DNA of 64,000 nt, from NCBI RefSeq assembly GCF_963576675.1, contig NC_088913.1, positions 75,391,001 to 75,455,000 on the forward strand. The letters run 5' to 3'. This DNA comes from Euphorbia lathyris (lineage: Eukaryota; Streptophyta; Magnoliopsida; Malpighiales; Euphorbiaceae). The position numbers and the translations under genes are program-made. Shown one piece after another: positions 10,656 to 20,416 of the stretch. Every line of letters begins with the position of its first letter. The stretch's first letter is position 1. Under the pieces are notes generated by a model. The model was not told the origin of the DNA. It did not search any database and was given only the letters and a program-made list of their open reading frames with translations.

Positions 10656-11822
10656 ATGGTTAGAACTAAGCGTGTTGGTAACAAGCCCGCTGTTATGGAA
10701 GCTAATCGCCTTCGGGTTCAATGCGGAGCTTATTTTGACATCTATTCGGAGGAAGAAGCCGCTCGTTTCAAACATTTTTCTCAAGCCGACCGCCAATTTG
10801 TGGATATGCACTTCTTAGACTTCCATTCGGTAAGAGCATTAAATTTCTCTACTCGAATTGATGCCTTTATTGAAGCTTTGGGTTGGCAAGAATTCGTTAA
10901 TATGCGTTTCCCGCGTATTAATGAATATGTAGTGGAATTTTTGGTCACTTTGACCATGAACAAGAAGAAAACTTAAATTTCTTTTAGGAATAATAGTATC
11001 CCTTACACCATTAACTATGAAGCAATGGGCAATATGTTTGGTTTCCCTACTTCTGATTTTTATGATAAGCCTAAGGATTTTGATAATGATGCGGTTTGGC
11101 AAACTCTTTCAGACCAAGACTATTTTAATTCGAAAAACACTTCAAGCAAGTTGATTAAGGACAATTGTGTGTTCTTCTTTCATAAGTATTTGAGTTTCTC
11201 CTTGTTTGGTCGTGTTGAGAGTTCTAAGGTTCAGGTTCGGGATTTGTATGTTTTGGATAGTTTGCTTAAAGGATTGCAGATTGATAGCATTGGTATTTTA
11301 TTTGATAATTTGTTCCGTGCTTCGAGGGCTACTACCATTCAAATCCATCTTTGTAATTTTACCACCGCTATTGTGTTGGGAGCACGGGGTGCGTTGGCCG
11401 ATTATGACATGTCCACCTACCGTGGGTATGTTCCGCTTTTGGACATCTCGGCTCTTGAGCGAGCTCATTTATTGCTTCCACAAGGACCTCCCGTCTTTAT
11501 TTCATATGCTACCCGAATTGCCCATCTTCGTGGCACTATGGGTGGTGGCGCTTCAAGTTCTCAATTTGTAGGTACCGAAGGCGGCGGAGAGGCGGAAGGC
11601 GAGGAGGATGAACCACCGGCTCAAGCACAACCCCAAACACCTCAAGCGGCGGATGATCCGGTAGATTTGCGGAGGATTTTGGACCAAATCAATTCCAACA
11701 ATCGTCAAATGAATTTAAGAATTGATGATTTGGTTGAAAACAATATGGTGATGAATGACAACCTCAACCTTTTGAGGCGTGAACATCGATCGACTCGGCC
11801 TCGGATGCTTTCCTTTTTCTGA
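10656..11822 (+). pseudogene. ATHILA ORF1-family protein 2, one in-frame stop
   Basis: A single reading frame of 388 codons is broken by one TAA at 10974-10976; 10656-10976 and 11025-11822 are in the same frame. The ATG context is strong (ACCATGG). The protein is homologous to the gene at 8638: FIEALGW..FVNMRFP, VEFL, SFR, MFGFP, then FFHKYLSFSLFGR and LYVLDSL, matching YLHKFLCHSLFGR and LYVLGDI in the first copy. The C-terminus differs: a Gly/Glu/Pro-rich linker and a probable coiled coil (LRRILDQINSNNRQMN...). The stop aligns next to the conserved SFR motif, so the capacity was lost recently or the gene is read through. Confidence 0.8.
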
Positions 11823-12073
11823 CGCCGCAATGTGGAGACGTCACCTACACCTCTCGATTCCCCACCTCAAGCTTAGGTTGTTTTCTTTAATTTTATTATC
11901 TTGTTCTAATTTGGTACAATTTTCATTTTCATATGTTTGGTACAATTTTCAATTTTTAATTTTATGTTGAATGTTTCATTTGCACCATTCCTATCTTTAT
12001 TTCGTATGCTTAAATTTTTGTGCTTTTATTCTTGATATCTCGCTTTTGCACCAATGAGGACATGGTCCAATTT
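11823..12073. other. Spacer before the Athila 3' LTR
   Basis: T-rich non-coding DNA with a short local repeat of TTTGGTACAATTTTC (near 11910 and 11938). Nothing else is recognised. Confidence 0.6.
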
Positions 12074-12088
12074 AAGTGTGGGAGGAGA
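12074..12088 (+). other. Polypurine tract of the Athila element
   Basis: AAGTGTGGGAGGAGA directly precedes TGTACATC, which begins the right LTR (TGT...ACA ends). This is the plus-strand primer site for reverse transcription; AGTGTGGG-type tracts are usual in Athila. Confidence 0.8.
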
Positions 12089-13572
12089 TGTACATCATTT
12101 TCATTTTTCTAGCACAAATAACAAATGCAACGAATCATTTATAACAAATGCAACGTATTTTGCAATATAAACTTGTTTAAAACGCTATTTTTATTAACTT
12201 CACATTTTCATATATTTTTAAAAATTAATCATAAGTTAATATGATTATTTTTAGGTTATCATTATCGTTAGAAATTATATTTCTATACGGGTAATATTTT
12301 TCAAAATTTTTCACGAATCTCCGATACGATTTTAAGTAAAAATTGTCTCGAGTGAATGTATTTTAAATAAAAAATTCTTTATTCAATCTCTATTTTTATA
12401 TCATGAAATCATGATACAATAAATCTTATTTTAATTTTCAATTAGGTTTATAGGCATTAAATTGAACTAACAATTTTAGCTCGGTTTGATTTCGTCTTAC
12501 ATTAACACCAATTGAAGTTTTTAAGGAAACTTTAGCCATAATACATGTTGAATTTTAAGTCAATATAGGATGAATGTGCTATTTTTCTTTTTTCCAAATT
12601 ACAATTTTATAATTCATATTAATCAATCAATTAGTTGAATTCTTAACTTTTGGCCACGATTGAGACCAACCTTATCACAATCGAGGTATGAAAGGGAAAA
12701 AAATTAAGTACCGTTTACTTTTGGCCACGGTTGCGACCACCCTTATCACAATCGAGGTATGGAAGGAACGTTTAAAAAATAATAATAAGCGTGTATAAGT
12801 TTAAAGTAACGATTGCGTCTACCCATGGCATGGTCGGTACCTCTTAAGCAAACACAAAGCAATAAAATACGTATAAAGTTACGATCAAGACCACCCTTAT
12901 CTCGGGCGTAACTAAGCAATAATTAACCCAAGTACTTATTTAAAATAATATATCTCATATATTAGTTTAGGTTTGGGAAAGGAAATTTTGTGCTTTGAAA
13001 TGCCTTGAGATGAAAGACTCAATAACATGCGTGCTTACATTGTCCCGAATGCTTCAATTCCAAATTGGAAATACAAGACGAGTGATATCGTATATTGTAC
13101 TAAGTTAGTTTGATATTTTGCGTATAAATTTGCCATGCGAAGTTAGTGTTTTCGGCTTAACTAATTTAAAAGGTAATACAGAGCTATACGCTTTATTTTC
13201 ATAAAGAGATTAGTTAGAGAATAAATTCAGTGAAATTTTGCTCGGGACTAGCAAAAGATTAAGTGTGGCCCAAAATATTAAATTAACCATATTATATTCT
13301 TTTCCTATTGTTAAGCCCAAAATATACCTAAAGTATCATCAATAATTACATCAATATTGCTACGAATTTATGATATTTATAACCATTTAGAAAGTTTTAC
13401 TCTCGAATATGTTTCTTTCATGCAAGGTACATAAATATTTGGTAAAATCCAAATAGGAGTAAAAAAGAGCTCAAAAATAGAAGAAAAGCCCTACAAAAGG
13501 AGTCGAAGACGACGAAAATTAATAACGCCAAGTCGAGGACACGAACGAGAGCGAAGAAGTGAAAAATGCTCC

Positions 13573-13612
13573 GTGCCGCGACCGCGGCCCCCACTATTCA
13601 CGGTCGCGACAC
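13573..13612 (+). promoter_or_regulatory. GC-rich palindrome in right Athila LTR
   Basis: Same as 1314-1353, including the same mismatch (GTGCCGCGACCG against CGGTCGCGACAC), so the mismatch predates insertion. Confidence 0.75.
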
Positions 13613-13824
13613 GTGTCCCTCAGCCTCTCCTTCCCTTCGTCTGAAGTACAATTGATGCTTCCCCATTCTCGGTAGAGAATTTAATATTCTCGGTACGAGC
13701 AGGAGATTTTACACACTTTCGTTTTCGACGAAACACGATCGTTCAGGTGGATAAAGACGTCCTTTCGCAGCGGACACGATCCTTCACAACGGACACGACA
13801 CTTCAATCAAGACTCTTCAACATC

Positions 13825-13832
13825 TATAAATA
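13825..13832 (+). promoter_or_regulatory. LTR TATA box (Athila, right)
   Basis: TATAAATA at the position equivalent to 1557-1564. Confidence 0.65.
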
Positions 13833-14791
13833 AAGAGTTGATGGAGAGTTGAAATATAGTGTGTTATATGTGTAGAAGAAAGAGATTAGTGTAGAATTTA
13901 TGCAGAAATTCCGAATCAAGTGATTCAGAAGTTAGATTTCGATTCTGTTCAAAAGCAATATGATGTACACACATTGTTTATTCAATAATAACAAACTCAG
14001 TAGCGTTTAGAAATTGTTCCAATTTAGTTTTCATTTTGGTAGTGGACCGACCCAGTCTCTATTACGAAGATTCAACGAGAAGATTGAGTAGAGGATTCGC
14101 CCCTGAGCCTGACAAACTCTAACGAAACCCAAGGAAAGGATTGACAACCCGTTCACTTGCACGCCGTCGAAGAATTCAATGCTCCATGTTCTCTGTAAAC
14201 TTGTATCAATTTATATTTCATCTAATAAAGTCCGTTCTATTCGATAGATTTTTATGTAGCACTTATGGTAACCAATCCACTAAAGTGACTGCTGGTGTTT
14301 TCATTAAAACGTAGTTTAATTCAAAATCTTTACAAGGAAACTTTGTTGAACACTTAGGCAAATTATTATCTCGGTAGAGTTTTAATTTGGTTAAGGGCAA
14401 TTATCCCGGATAAGGGTTTTGTCGCGTTCAAAGCCTATTAATTAGAGGTTTCGTCATTTATTTCATCTTTATAATTCGTACAAAGTTTAAAGTTGTTTTC
14501 TTTGCTTAATGCAAACAAATATACTTGTTTACTTTTCTAAAGTACTAAAACGTTCCTGTTTTGCAAATTCATTCTTAAATCAGATATTTTCTAACATCTT
14601 CACATTCTAATCTAACTCTTATTCTAGCAATTTCTAAACCAAAACCGATTTAAAACGATTTTCCCATATTATAAACCTAAAAGTAAATTTAACCGATTCA
14701 GAATAAGTTTTTGTTGAAAAACATTCCCTGTGGGATCGATATCTTTTATTACTACAAGCGTATACTGTGCACTTGCGGAAATCGCTCAACA

Positions 14792-14994
14792 CCTATTAAC
14801 TTTATATGTTATCTTTTTATTTAGTTCTATTTTCTTATTTATTATAATACAATTAATTATTTTTTTTGTCCATTAAAATCTTATATTTGTTTTTCCACAA
14901 CCATTCCATAACTCCTAAATTCCATGGCACATGTAATATATGCAAACTAAAAGTAATTGAATATCTACAATATTTTAAACACTAGTTAAAATAA
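14792..14994 (+). repeat. Left arm of a split inverted repeat
   Basis: This stretch is the reverse complement of 44104-44304 at roughly 85% by eye. A block near 14935-14965, containing ATGCAAACTAAAAGTAATTG, is exact. The arms flank element 2 on both sides outside its target duplication, so they belonged to one older foldback element into whose loop element 2 inserted. The Athila element then cut the left arm at 14791. Confidence 0.85.
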
Positions 14995-14999
14995 TATTG
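14995..14999. repeat. Target-site duplication of element 2 (left)
   Basis: TATTG directly before the LTR at 15000; repeated at 44099-44103 after the other LTR. Confidence 0.88.
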
Positions 15000-15291
15000 T
15001 AATTAGGATACGCGGAACAGTGATCCGAGCTCTCTTCGGGGGGTACTCGTGTTCCTCGAGGGTCGTCTCTGTGCGGGGAGCGGTCCCTGGGAACACTCCG
15101 ACGATCAAGTTAGTTAGTCGTTCGAGAGTATTGATAATCTATTCAAAATGAGTTAGAGTGTTTGTTACCCGATCCCTTTGCCTTGGTTGCCTCCTCCTTA
15201 TTTATAGTGGATCCTCTTGGGCCTTTGAGGCCTCTCGCCTTTTAGCCCATCGGGCCATGGGCCTAATGGGCCAATGAGATATTTCGAATCA
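15000..15291 (-). repeat. Element 2 3' LTR (292 bp)
   Basis: Near-copy of 43806-44098: I count eight substitutions and one single-base indel by eye. In minus orientation it reads TGATTCG...CCTAATTA, so the end is TA instead of the canonical CA. A TATAAATA box is at 15199-15206 (minus). Confidence 0.92.
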
Positions 15292-15312
15292 GGTAGTCCC
15301 CCCCCCCCCGGT
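15292..15312 (-). other. Polypurine tract of element 2 with a G13 run
   Basis: On the minus strand, CCGG(13 G)ACTACC leads into the 3' LTR. A homopolymer of 13 G is unusual for a PPT and prone to length change. Confidence 0.6.
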
Positions 15313-16267
15313 GATGCTTACCGAGTATTGCATGCGAGGAGTAGTTGGGAACCTGGGAGCCCTGTGTTCGCTTAGTGAGCGGGGGATAAGCTTGGGAAAC
15401 GCTGCTCGCCGCGGTCGGCGGGTGTGACCAGTGTTGACGGTAAACGCTATGAGGGGAGGCAACGCCCAAAGAGACCGGAGTCCTTTTCGGTGGATGATGC
15501 ATATAGTATCATAGTGTCTGTGGACTTGGCCGCCATCTCTGCAGTGTACCGATTAGGGCATCCATACGAGCTGGTTGCGCTTGACGAAGATGATCGTGCT
15601 CATCATACGGGTGGAGCAAACGAGCTGGTTGTGTACGAGGAGCAGTTGGAGTCAGGGATGCGGCTACCTCTTCTCCCCTTTTTTGTGGAGGTACTGAAGG
15701 AGTACGACTTGTGTCCTAGGCAGATCCATCCAAATGGGTGGAGGATGATGGTGGCGTTCTACTCGCTGTGTCGATCGGCTGGATATCGAGCTACTGGGCT
15801 GGTATTTCGCGAGTTCTTTCGGTCGAATAAGGGACCCCGATCACAACATGTGACCTTCTCGCACCAAAAATTCAAGGTTCTTGGCGGGTTGAAGGATAAG
15901 GTTCCCGAGTATCGGTATCGCTACTTCCTGGTGCGGAAGTTGGATGGCCATTTTCCTTTCCGGGTGTCATGGAATGGGGATCCCATGGATTCTAGTCGGT
16001 GGCTAAAAACGCGACCTATGTTGCCATCGGAGGAGCATCTCGTAAAGTACCTAAAGGGGCTGCCAACGGATAAAGAGCGTAAGAAAGATGTGGATGAGCT
16101 CGTTGGTCATTTTCTTACCGCAGGGTAATACATCTGGAACCAGTAGCGAATGGCTCAGCTATCTGGCTGGTCGTTGGCGGATTTCGAGAAGTGGAAATGT
16201 GGGTACAACTTTTCAGCCGGAGAGCTAGCGGAGTTGGAGGCGATAACCGTGAATGTTGCTGTCGTAG

Positions 16268-16351
16268 GTGAGGGGACCGGGTTATGGTTTTACTCTGCAT
16301 GTGTTGCGTTTGTTTGCTTGAAATATATTGATTGTGTTGCTACTTATGCAG
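16268..16351 (+). other. Probable intron 1 of the antisense gene
   Basis: GTGAGG donor and TTATGCAG acceptor, 84 bases (a multiple of three, so the frame is open if it is retained). The retained reading includes a Cys-rich hydrophobic stretch unlike its neighbours, which favours splicing. Confidence 0.55.
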
Positions 16352-17013
16352 GTCCAGGTGATCCTCGCGTGAGTATGGATTTCGACCCGAATGAGTTTGG
16401 TGTTGGCTTGGAGACTGCGGAGGAAGCATTTGCCGGTGCATCAGGTTCCTTGGCCTCCTTCTCTTCGCTTGAGGATGCGAACCAAGTGGTTCAGAGCATG
16501 GGCGGGGTGCTTGCTACGCACGAGGACACTGATGTGACTGGTAACATACCGCAAGGTATGCCCGTGCTGGGAAGTGAGGCGAAGGAAGCTGCGGAGGTGA
16601 TAGCTGCTGAACCGGAACAGGTCGAGAACCAAATTCAGGGAGTGCTTACCCGGAAGCGTAAGAAAGAGAAAGGTAAGTCAGTTGCTGGAATTGAAGGCGA
16701 GAAAGTATGTGCTAGTGATGATACTGTTGGGGCAAGCGACGGATCTAAGCGAGCGTGTACTGATGGCGGGGCCGAGCTTTCAGCGGAGATGATGGATCTG
16801 GTAGGTGATCACCCAGAGATGGTGAAAAGAATGGACACAAAGATTGCCAAGTTTCGGGAATACGTTATGGGGTTGTCGGTGCATTCTGACATGGCAATGT
16901 CGGACCTTGCGCGGGCGATGGCTCGTGTCGCTAAGGTGCCCGGAGAAGTTCACCGAATGGATGGTGTGTCCAAAATAAACCTCAGTGTGGAAACTTTGTC
17001 GGCTCTTGGTGTG

Positions 17014-17085
17014 GTAAGTTCTCTAGACATGTTCGTTCAGGTTTGTTTCTAATGATCGTGTTCTGATTTGTGTATCTTGATGCAG
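17014..17085 (+). other. Probable intron 2 of the antisense gene
   Basis: GTAAGT donor after LSALGV and TTGATGCAG acceptor before AIQNANT. It includes an in-frame stop, so splicing is needed to join the two coding parts. Confidence 0.7.
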
Positions 17086-17668
17086 GCCATTCAAAATGCT
17101 AACACGGTATTTGACATGTGTGTGAATGATGAGAATTTGTTTCGGGACATGGAGCAAGGTTTGCGAAATGCTGTGAAGGAGCTGAAAGCAGCGAATTTAA
17201 AGTTAGCCACCGCTGGAGAGTTGTTGGAGCGCCGTGAGGGCAAGATCGCAGTGCTGACCGAGCAGCTTAAAGTGGAGACAAGAGGCCGAGTGGAGCTGTC
17301 GAAGAGGTTGGCACAGGATGCTGAGGAGCTCCGTTCCTACAAGGTTTTGCTTAAGGTGGCCATCTTATGGACCCATCGAGTGAAGGAGAAGGTCGACGAG
17401 AGAGCTAGGCGAGCAGTTTTCGTTGTTCGATGAGAATGAGAGACTCAAGCGAGAACTTGACGTGGCTCGGAGAGAGGCTAGCGATTTGCGTGCCTTCGCG
17501 GGACAGCGCGAGGAGAAGCTGATCAAAATGGATCGAATGATGCTTATTGCTGCTGCTCATTCTGCCGGGTATAAGGTTCCTCCGGAGGTCATATTCTCTT
17601 CGAATGTGTATGACAAAGCTGCCCTGGCGAAAGCCGTAGAGTTTTGTGGCCGTTTTAAGAAGAAATAG

Positions 17669-17937
17669 TTGTAGATGGAGATAGCATGCTCATTTTGTTT
17701 CTTTGATTCAAAGATGTAATAATTTTTTGTACGGTTTGAATCTTTGGGGATCTTTTGGCAGCTAAATTTGTACATCATTTTGCATGTTGATTTGATTTGA
17801 GGTTCTGTGATGTGTTTGTCAAGTCTTGTCTATTCTTTCTATAAATAGGAGTTGGTTTGTGTTTGTGCTCTTCGTTTATGGGGTGTCCTTGCTCCGTTCG
17901 TTTGTATTTTTAGGCGCTTATTTAGGCCCATTTTCGT
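17669..17937 (+). promoter_or_regulatory. Intergenic stretch with TATA box (17840-17847)
   Basis: It follows the stop of the antisense gene. TATAAATA in TTTCTATAAATAGGAG lies 91 bases upstream of the ATG at 17938 on the + strand. It may promote the next antisense ORF; upstream T/G-rich DNA could hold the terminator of the previous gene. Confidence 0.5.
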
Positions 17938-18632
17938 GTGATGTCGCTTCGGGATATCGTGGATTCCGTTCAGGTGCTTGAGGTGCAGAAAGCGATCTCG
18001 GTGATGCCTCACCCTTATGTGTATTTTCCGCTAATGGATGATCATGACCTTGACAGAAAGGTGAGATATGCCTCCCCGGTGTGGATGAATCGGGGTGTTT
18101 CGCGAAGGAGCCGAAACAGGGAGAGTGAGAGTTCCGCTCCCTATACTGGATCTGCGATAGATTCGTGCGATGTGGTTGTTAGTTCCTTGTCTTCAACTGA
18201 GAAGAAGGCCTGGTCGCAGGACGGAATTGGTTTTCTCAACCCTGATGAGACTGTCGTGCCCGTAACGAATCTGCATCCTGCATGGGTGAGGAGGCTTCTT
18301 ACCGATGAGCTTGACAGGGTGATGAATCTTCCTCCTGAAATGGAAAACCGGCGTGTTGGATGCCATGCTTCACCGACTCACCCTATGGACCGACGTTCAT
18401 CAATCCTTTGAAGCCTCGTAGTGTGGTTTTTCTTGATTTTTCTAGGCAGGGCTTTCTGGGGCCTATTCCGGCAGATCCGGCGCATCGAGTGACGCACGTT
18501 GGGAAAGCCTGTCTGTATCATAGGCAGAATGGGCACAATACGGATGAATGTACTGATTGGCGGACAGTGCACCAAGCTTTGATGGATGCTGAGGCCATTC
18601 CTAACCCTGATCGTGCCAATGTATCGTCGTAG
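17938..18632 (+). pseudogene. Second antisense ORF of element 2, with gag-type zinc-knuckle-like motif
   Basis: Two overlapping frames (17938-18411 and 18360-18632) appear to be one gene with a frameshift near 18360. The first part is not recognised. The second carries CLYHRQNGHNTDEC, the spacing C-x2-H-x4-GH-x4-C that gag proteins of Tat elements use (compare YCKYHKSSGHSTENC in the gag of this element and YCEFHSSYGHTIENC in element 3). It is on the strand opposite to the element's own gag. It may be a gag fragment captured in inverted orientation or a second extra gene that uses the same fold. Confidence 0.5.
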
Positions 18633-19018
18633 GAGATTGGACTATTTTGCGTTTTGTGTTTGTGCTTTTGTGTAATCTTTTAAGTTGCGTTGTACTAGCG
18701 ATTTCCTTTCAATTTTTCCACTATTTTGTAGTTTTTCTGTCTTGAATGAAAAACTGCAAATTCGGTTTCCTTTGTTATTACTGCGACTAAAGCCGCCAAA
18801 GGGGTCATATCGAGCCTTTTTGGCCTGCCCAGCTGACGCGCGAGAAATTTTGACATGTTTCGGGATTTCATCCAGAAAATCCAATTGAGGATCGTATTTG
18901 ATAGCTCATTGGTTCTGTATGGATATGTAGCCGACTCACTAATTTGTGCGAGATTCTGTGCAACTACTAAGGCTTTCGAGATGCTCAAGAAACCTTAGCA
19001 TAACCTTTGATGTTATTT
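18633..19018. other. Spacer before tandem repeats of element 2
   Basis: No convincing gene. A short reading frame on the minus strand here overlaps the end of the antisense gene region and has no recognised motif. Confidence 0.5.
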
Positions 19019-19645
19019 GAGAGGAGACCGCATATGGTAGCGCGCTTCGTAGTTAATCGGTAATAATATGGGATTGTTTACGCGATTGGCTAAGAGGTGT
19101 TTCAAAATGATCGAGAAGCCTAGGAATAACGTTCTTAGTTATTTCAATGCGAGGACCGTATCGGGTAGCTCGCTTCTTGGTTAATCGATAACAACATGGG
19201 GTTGTTCGTTCGATTTGTTTAAGAGGCGTTTCAAGATGATCGAGAAGCCTGGGAATAACGGTTTGAGTTATTCAGTGCGAGGACCGTATCGGGTAGCTCG
19301 CTGCTTGGTTAATCGGTAACAACATAGGCTTGTTTGCGCGATTTGAGAGGCGTTTCGAGATGATCGAGAAGCCTGGGAATAACGTTTTGAGTTATTCAGT
19401 GCGAGGACCGTATCGGGTAGCTCGCTGCTTGGTTAATCGGTAACAACATGTGGTTGTTTGCGCGATTTAAGAGGCATTTCGAGATGATTGAGAAGCCTGG
19501 GAATAACGTTTTGAGTTATTCAGTGCGAGGACCGTATCGGGTAGCTCGTTGCTTGGTTAATCGGTAACAACATGAGGTTGTTTGCGCGATTTAAGAGGCG
19601 TTTCGAGATGATCAAGAAGCCTGGGAATAACATTTTGAGTTTTTG
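19019..19645. repeat. About five tandem copies of a 124-130 bp repeat in the 3' region of element 2
   Basis: GCGAGGACCGTATCGGGTAG recurs at 19149, 19277, 19401 and 19525, giving spacings of 128, 124 and 124; a more diverged copy begins near 19019. Each unit also has TTGGTTAATCGGTAACAACA and a GAGAAGCCTGGGAATAACG block. It lies just after the integrase gene, in the 3' untranslated part of the element (element sense). Confidence 0.9.
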
Positions 19646-19684
19646 TAAACATGTATTCTTATTCATGATTCAGATTACATGAGC

Positions 19685-20411
19685 TTATTGATAATACTTC
19701 TTCAGTGTTTGGATGTTCCAACTATTGGCAAAGACCACCCCGTCTAAGGAGGCGATTTTGTAGGCTCCGTTGTGAAGGACAGTATCGATCTTGTATGGCC
19801 CTTCCCATGATTGTCCGAGCTTGCCTTTAGCTAGCAGAGATTGAGCGGCAGTGGCATCTCGGAGGACAAGGTCCCCGACTTGGAAAGTGCGGGGCCAGAC
19901 CCGTCTATTGTGGTATCGAGCTATGTTCTGCTTATGGGCCGTGATTTGAAGTAAGGCATTAAGGTGATCTTCCTCTAGTCGCTCGCTTGCTTCGGCAAGT
20001 TCCGTGTTGTTTCCGGCTTCCTTGAAGGTGATCTGTCGAGGAGAACGGAGGATGACCTCGGATGGTGCCATAGCTTCTGCCCCATAAGTAAGGAAGAAAG
20101 GAGTGCGCCCGGTGCCGGAGTGTGGGGTTGTGCGGTATGACCACAACACTGCTGGGATATGGTCAGGCCATGCTTGCCCCTGGTCTAAAAGGCACACTTT
20201 TATTCCTCGCAGGATTGTTCGGTTGCTCACTTCAGTGAGCCCGTTGCTCTGAGGATGTGCTACCGAGGTGTAACGTCCTTTGATACCCCATTCCTCGCAG
20301 AACTCGCGGAATTGATTGCAGTCGAATTGCCTCCCGTTATCTGTGATGAAAGAGTGTGGGACTCCGAACCGGTATATAACTGTTCGCTTAAGAAAACTGA
20401 TTACGTTGTCG
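19685..20411 (-). pseudogene. Element 2 integrase, C-terminal part
   Basis: This continues the integrase cut by element 3 at 20412-20416. In element sense it begins with the part after the first catalytic Asp, reads ITDNGRQFD (second Asp), then SNGLTEVSNR (catalytic Glu), LWSYRTTPHSGTGRTPF and the C-terminal domain SWEGPYKI, and ends RLKKYYQ-like (TLKKYYQ) at 19685. No chromodomain. The C-terminal open part begins at 20230. Together with 39972-40244 it gives a full integrase apart from a frameshift. Confidence 0.9.
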
Positions 20412-20416
20412 GCAGT
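20412..20416. repeat. Target-site duplication of element 3 (left)
   Basis: GCAGT, repeated at 39967-39971; it lies inside the integrase coding sequence of element 2. Confidence 0.93.

Larger units (their letters stand above)
1..14791 (+). mobile_element. Athila-type Ty3/gypsy LTR retrotransposon (left end cut by window)
   Basis: Sequence from position 1 recurs from 12261 as a long direct repeat, and a gag-pol region lies between the copies, so this is an LTR element on the + strand. Order: LTR, PBS (tRNA-Asp type), gag, protease, RT, RNase H, integrase, two ATHILA-ORF1-type genes, PPT, LTR. By alignment to the right copy, about 172 bases of the left LTR lie outside the window. Gag and pol features (FMDD in RT, DLGAS in protease, the gag sequence) fit the Athila clade. 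Several stops and frameshifts in gag-pol make it non-autonomous. The right flank begins CCTAT, a likely target duplication whose partner is outside the window. Confidence 0.93.
12089..14791 (+). repeat. Athila element 3' LTR (complete, 2703 bp)
   Basis: It begins TGTACATC after the PPT and ends CTCAACA. Positions 12261-14791 repeat 1-2523. It contains the four degenerate repeats (12645-12916), palindrome (13573-13612), the doubled ATTCTCGGTA motif (13665-13700) and TATA box (13825-13832). The two LTRs are nearly identical, so the insertion is fairly recent in spite of the gag-pol lesions. Confidence 0.92.
15424..17668 (+). pseudogene. Antisense accessory gene of element 2, Transposase_28-like, coiled-coil C-terminus
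   Basis: Coding potential lies on the + strand, opposite to gag-pol, in the 3' region. The first part (15424-16128) resembles the plant 'putative gypsy type transposon' family (PF04195): LPLLPFFVEVLKEYDLCP.QIHPNGWR, then a GLVFREFF..N motif. Reading continues in the same frame from 16150 after two in-frame stops (16126, 16144). Two introns with good GT-AG sites are visible, 16268-16351 and 17014-17085. The last part is helical and charged (17086-17668), with a frameshift near 17410, and fits a coiled coil. No clear ATG is found at the start; the open frame opens at GTG 15424. Extra antisense genes are known in Tat elements such as Grande; the function is unknown. Confidence 0.68.

Noticed and set aside
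10312..10818. 168-codon reading frame before accessory gene 2
   Set aside because: Leu/Ile/Pro-rich translation of a CT-rich leader and (TTC)n tract, overlapping the start of the real gene in another frame.
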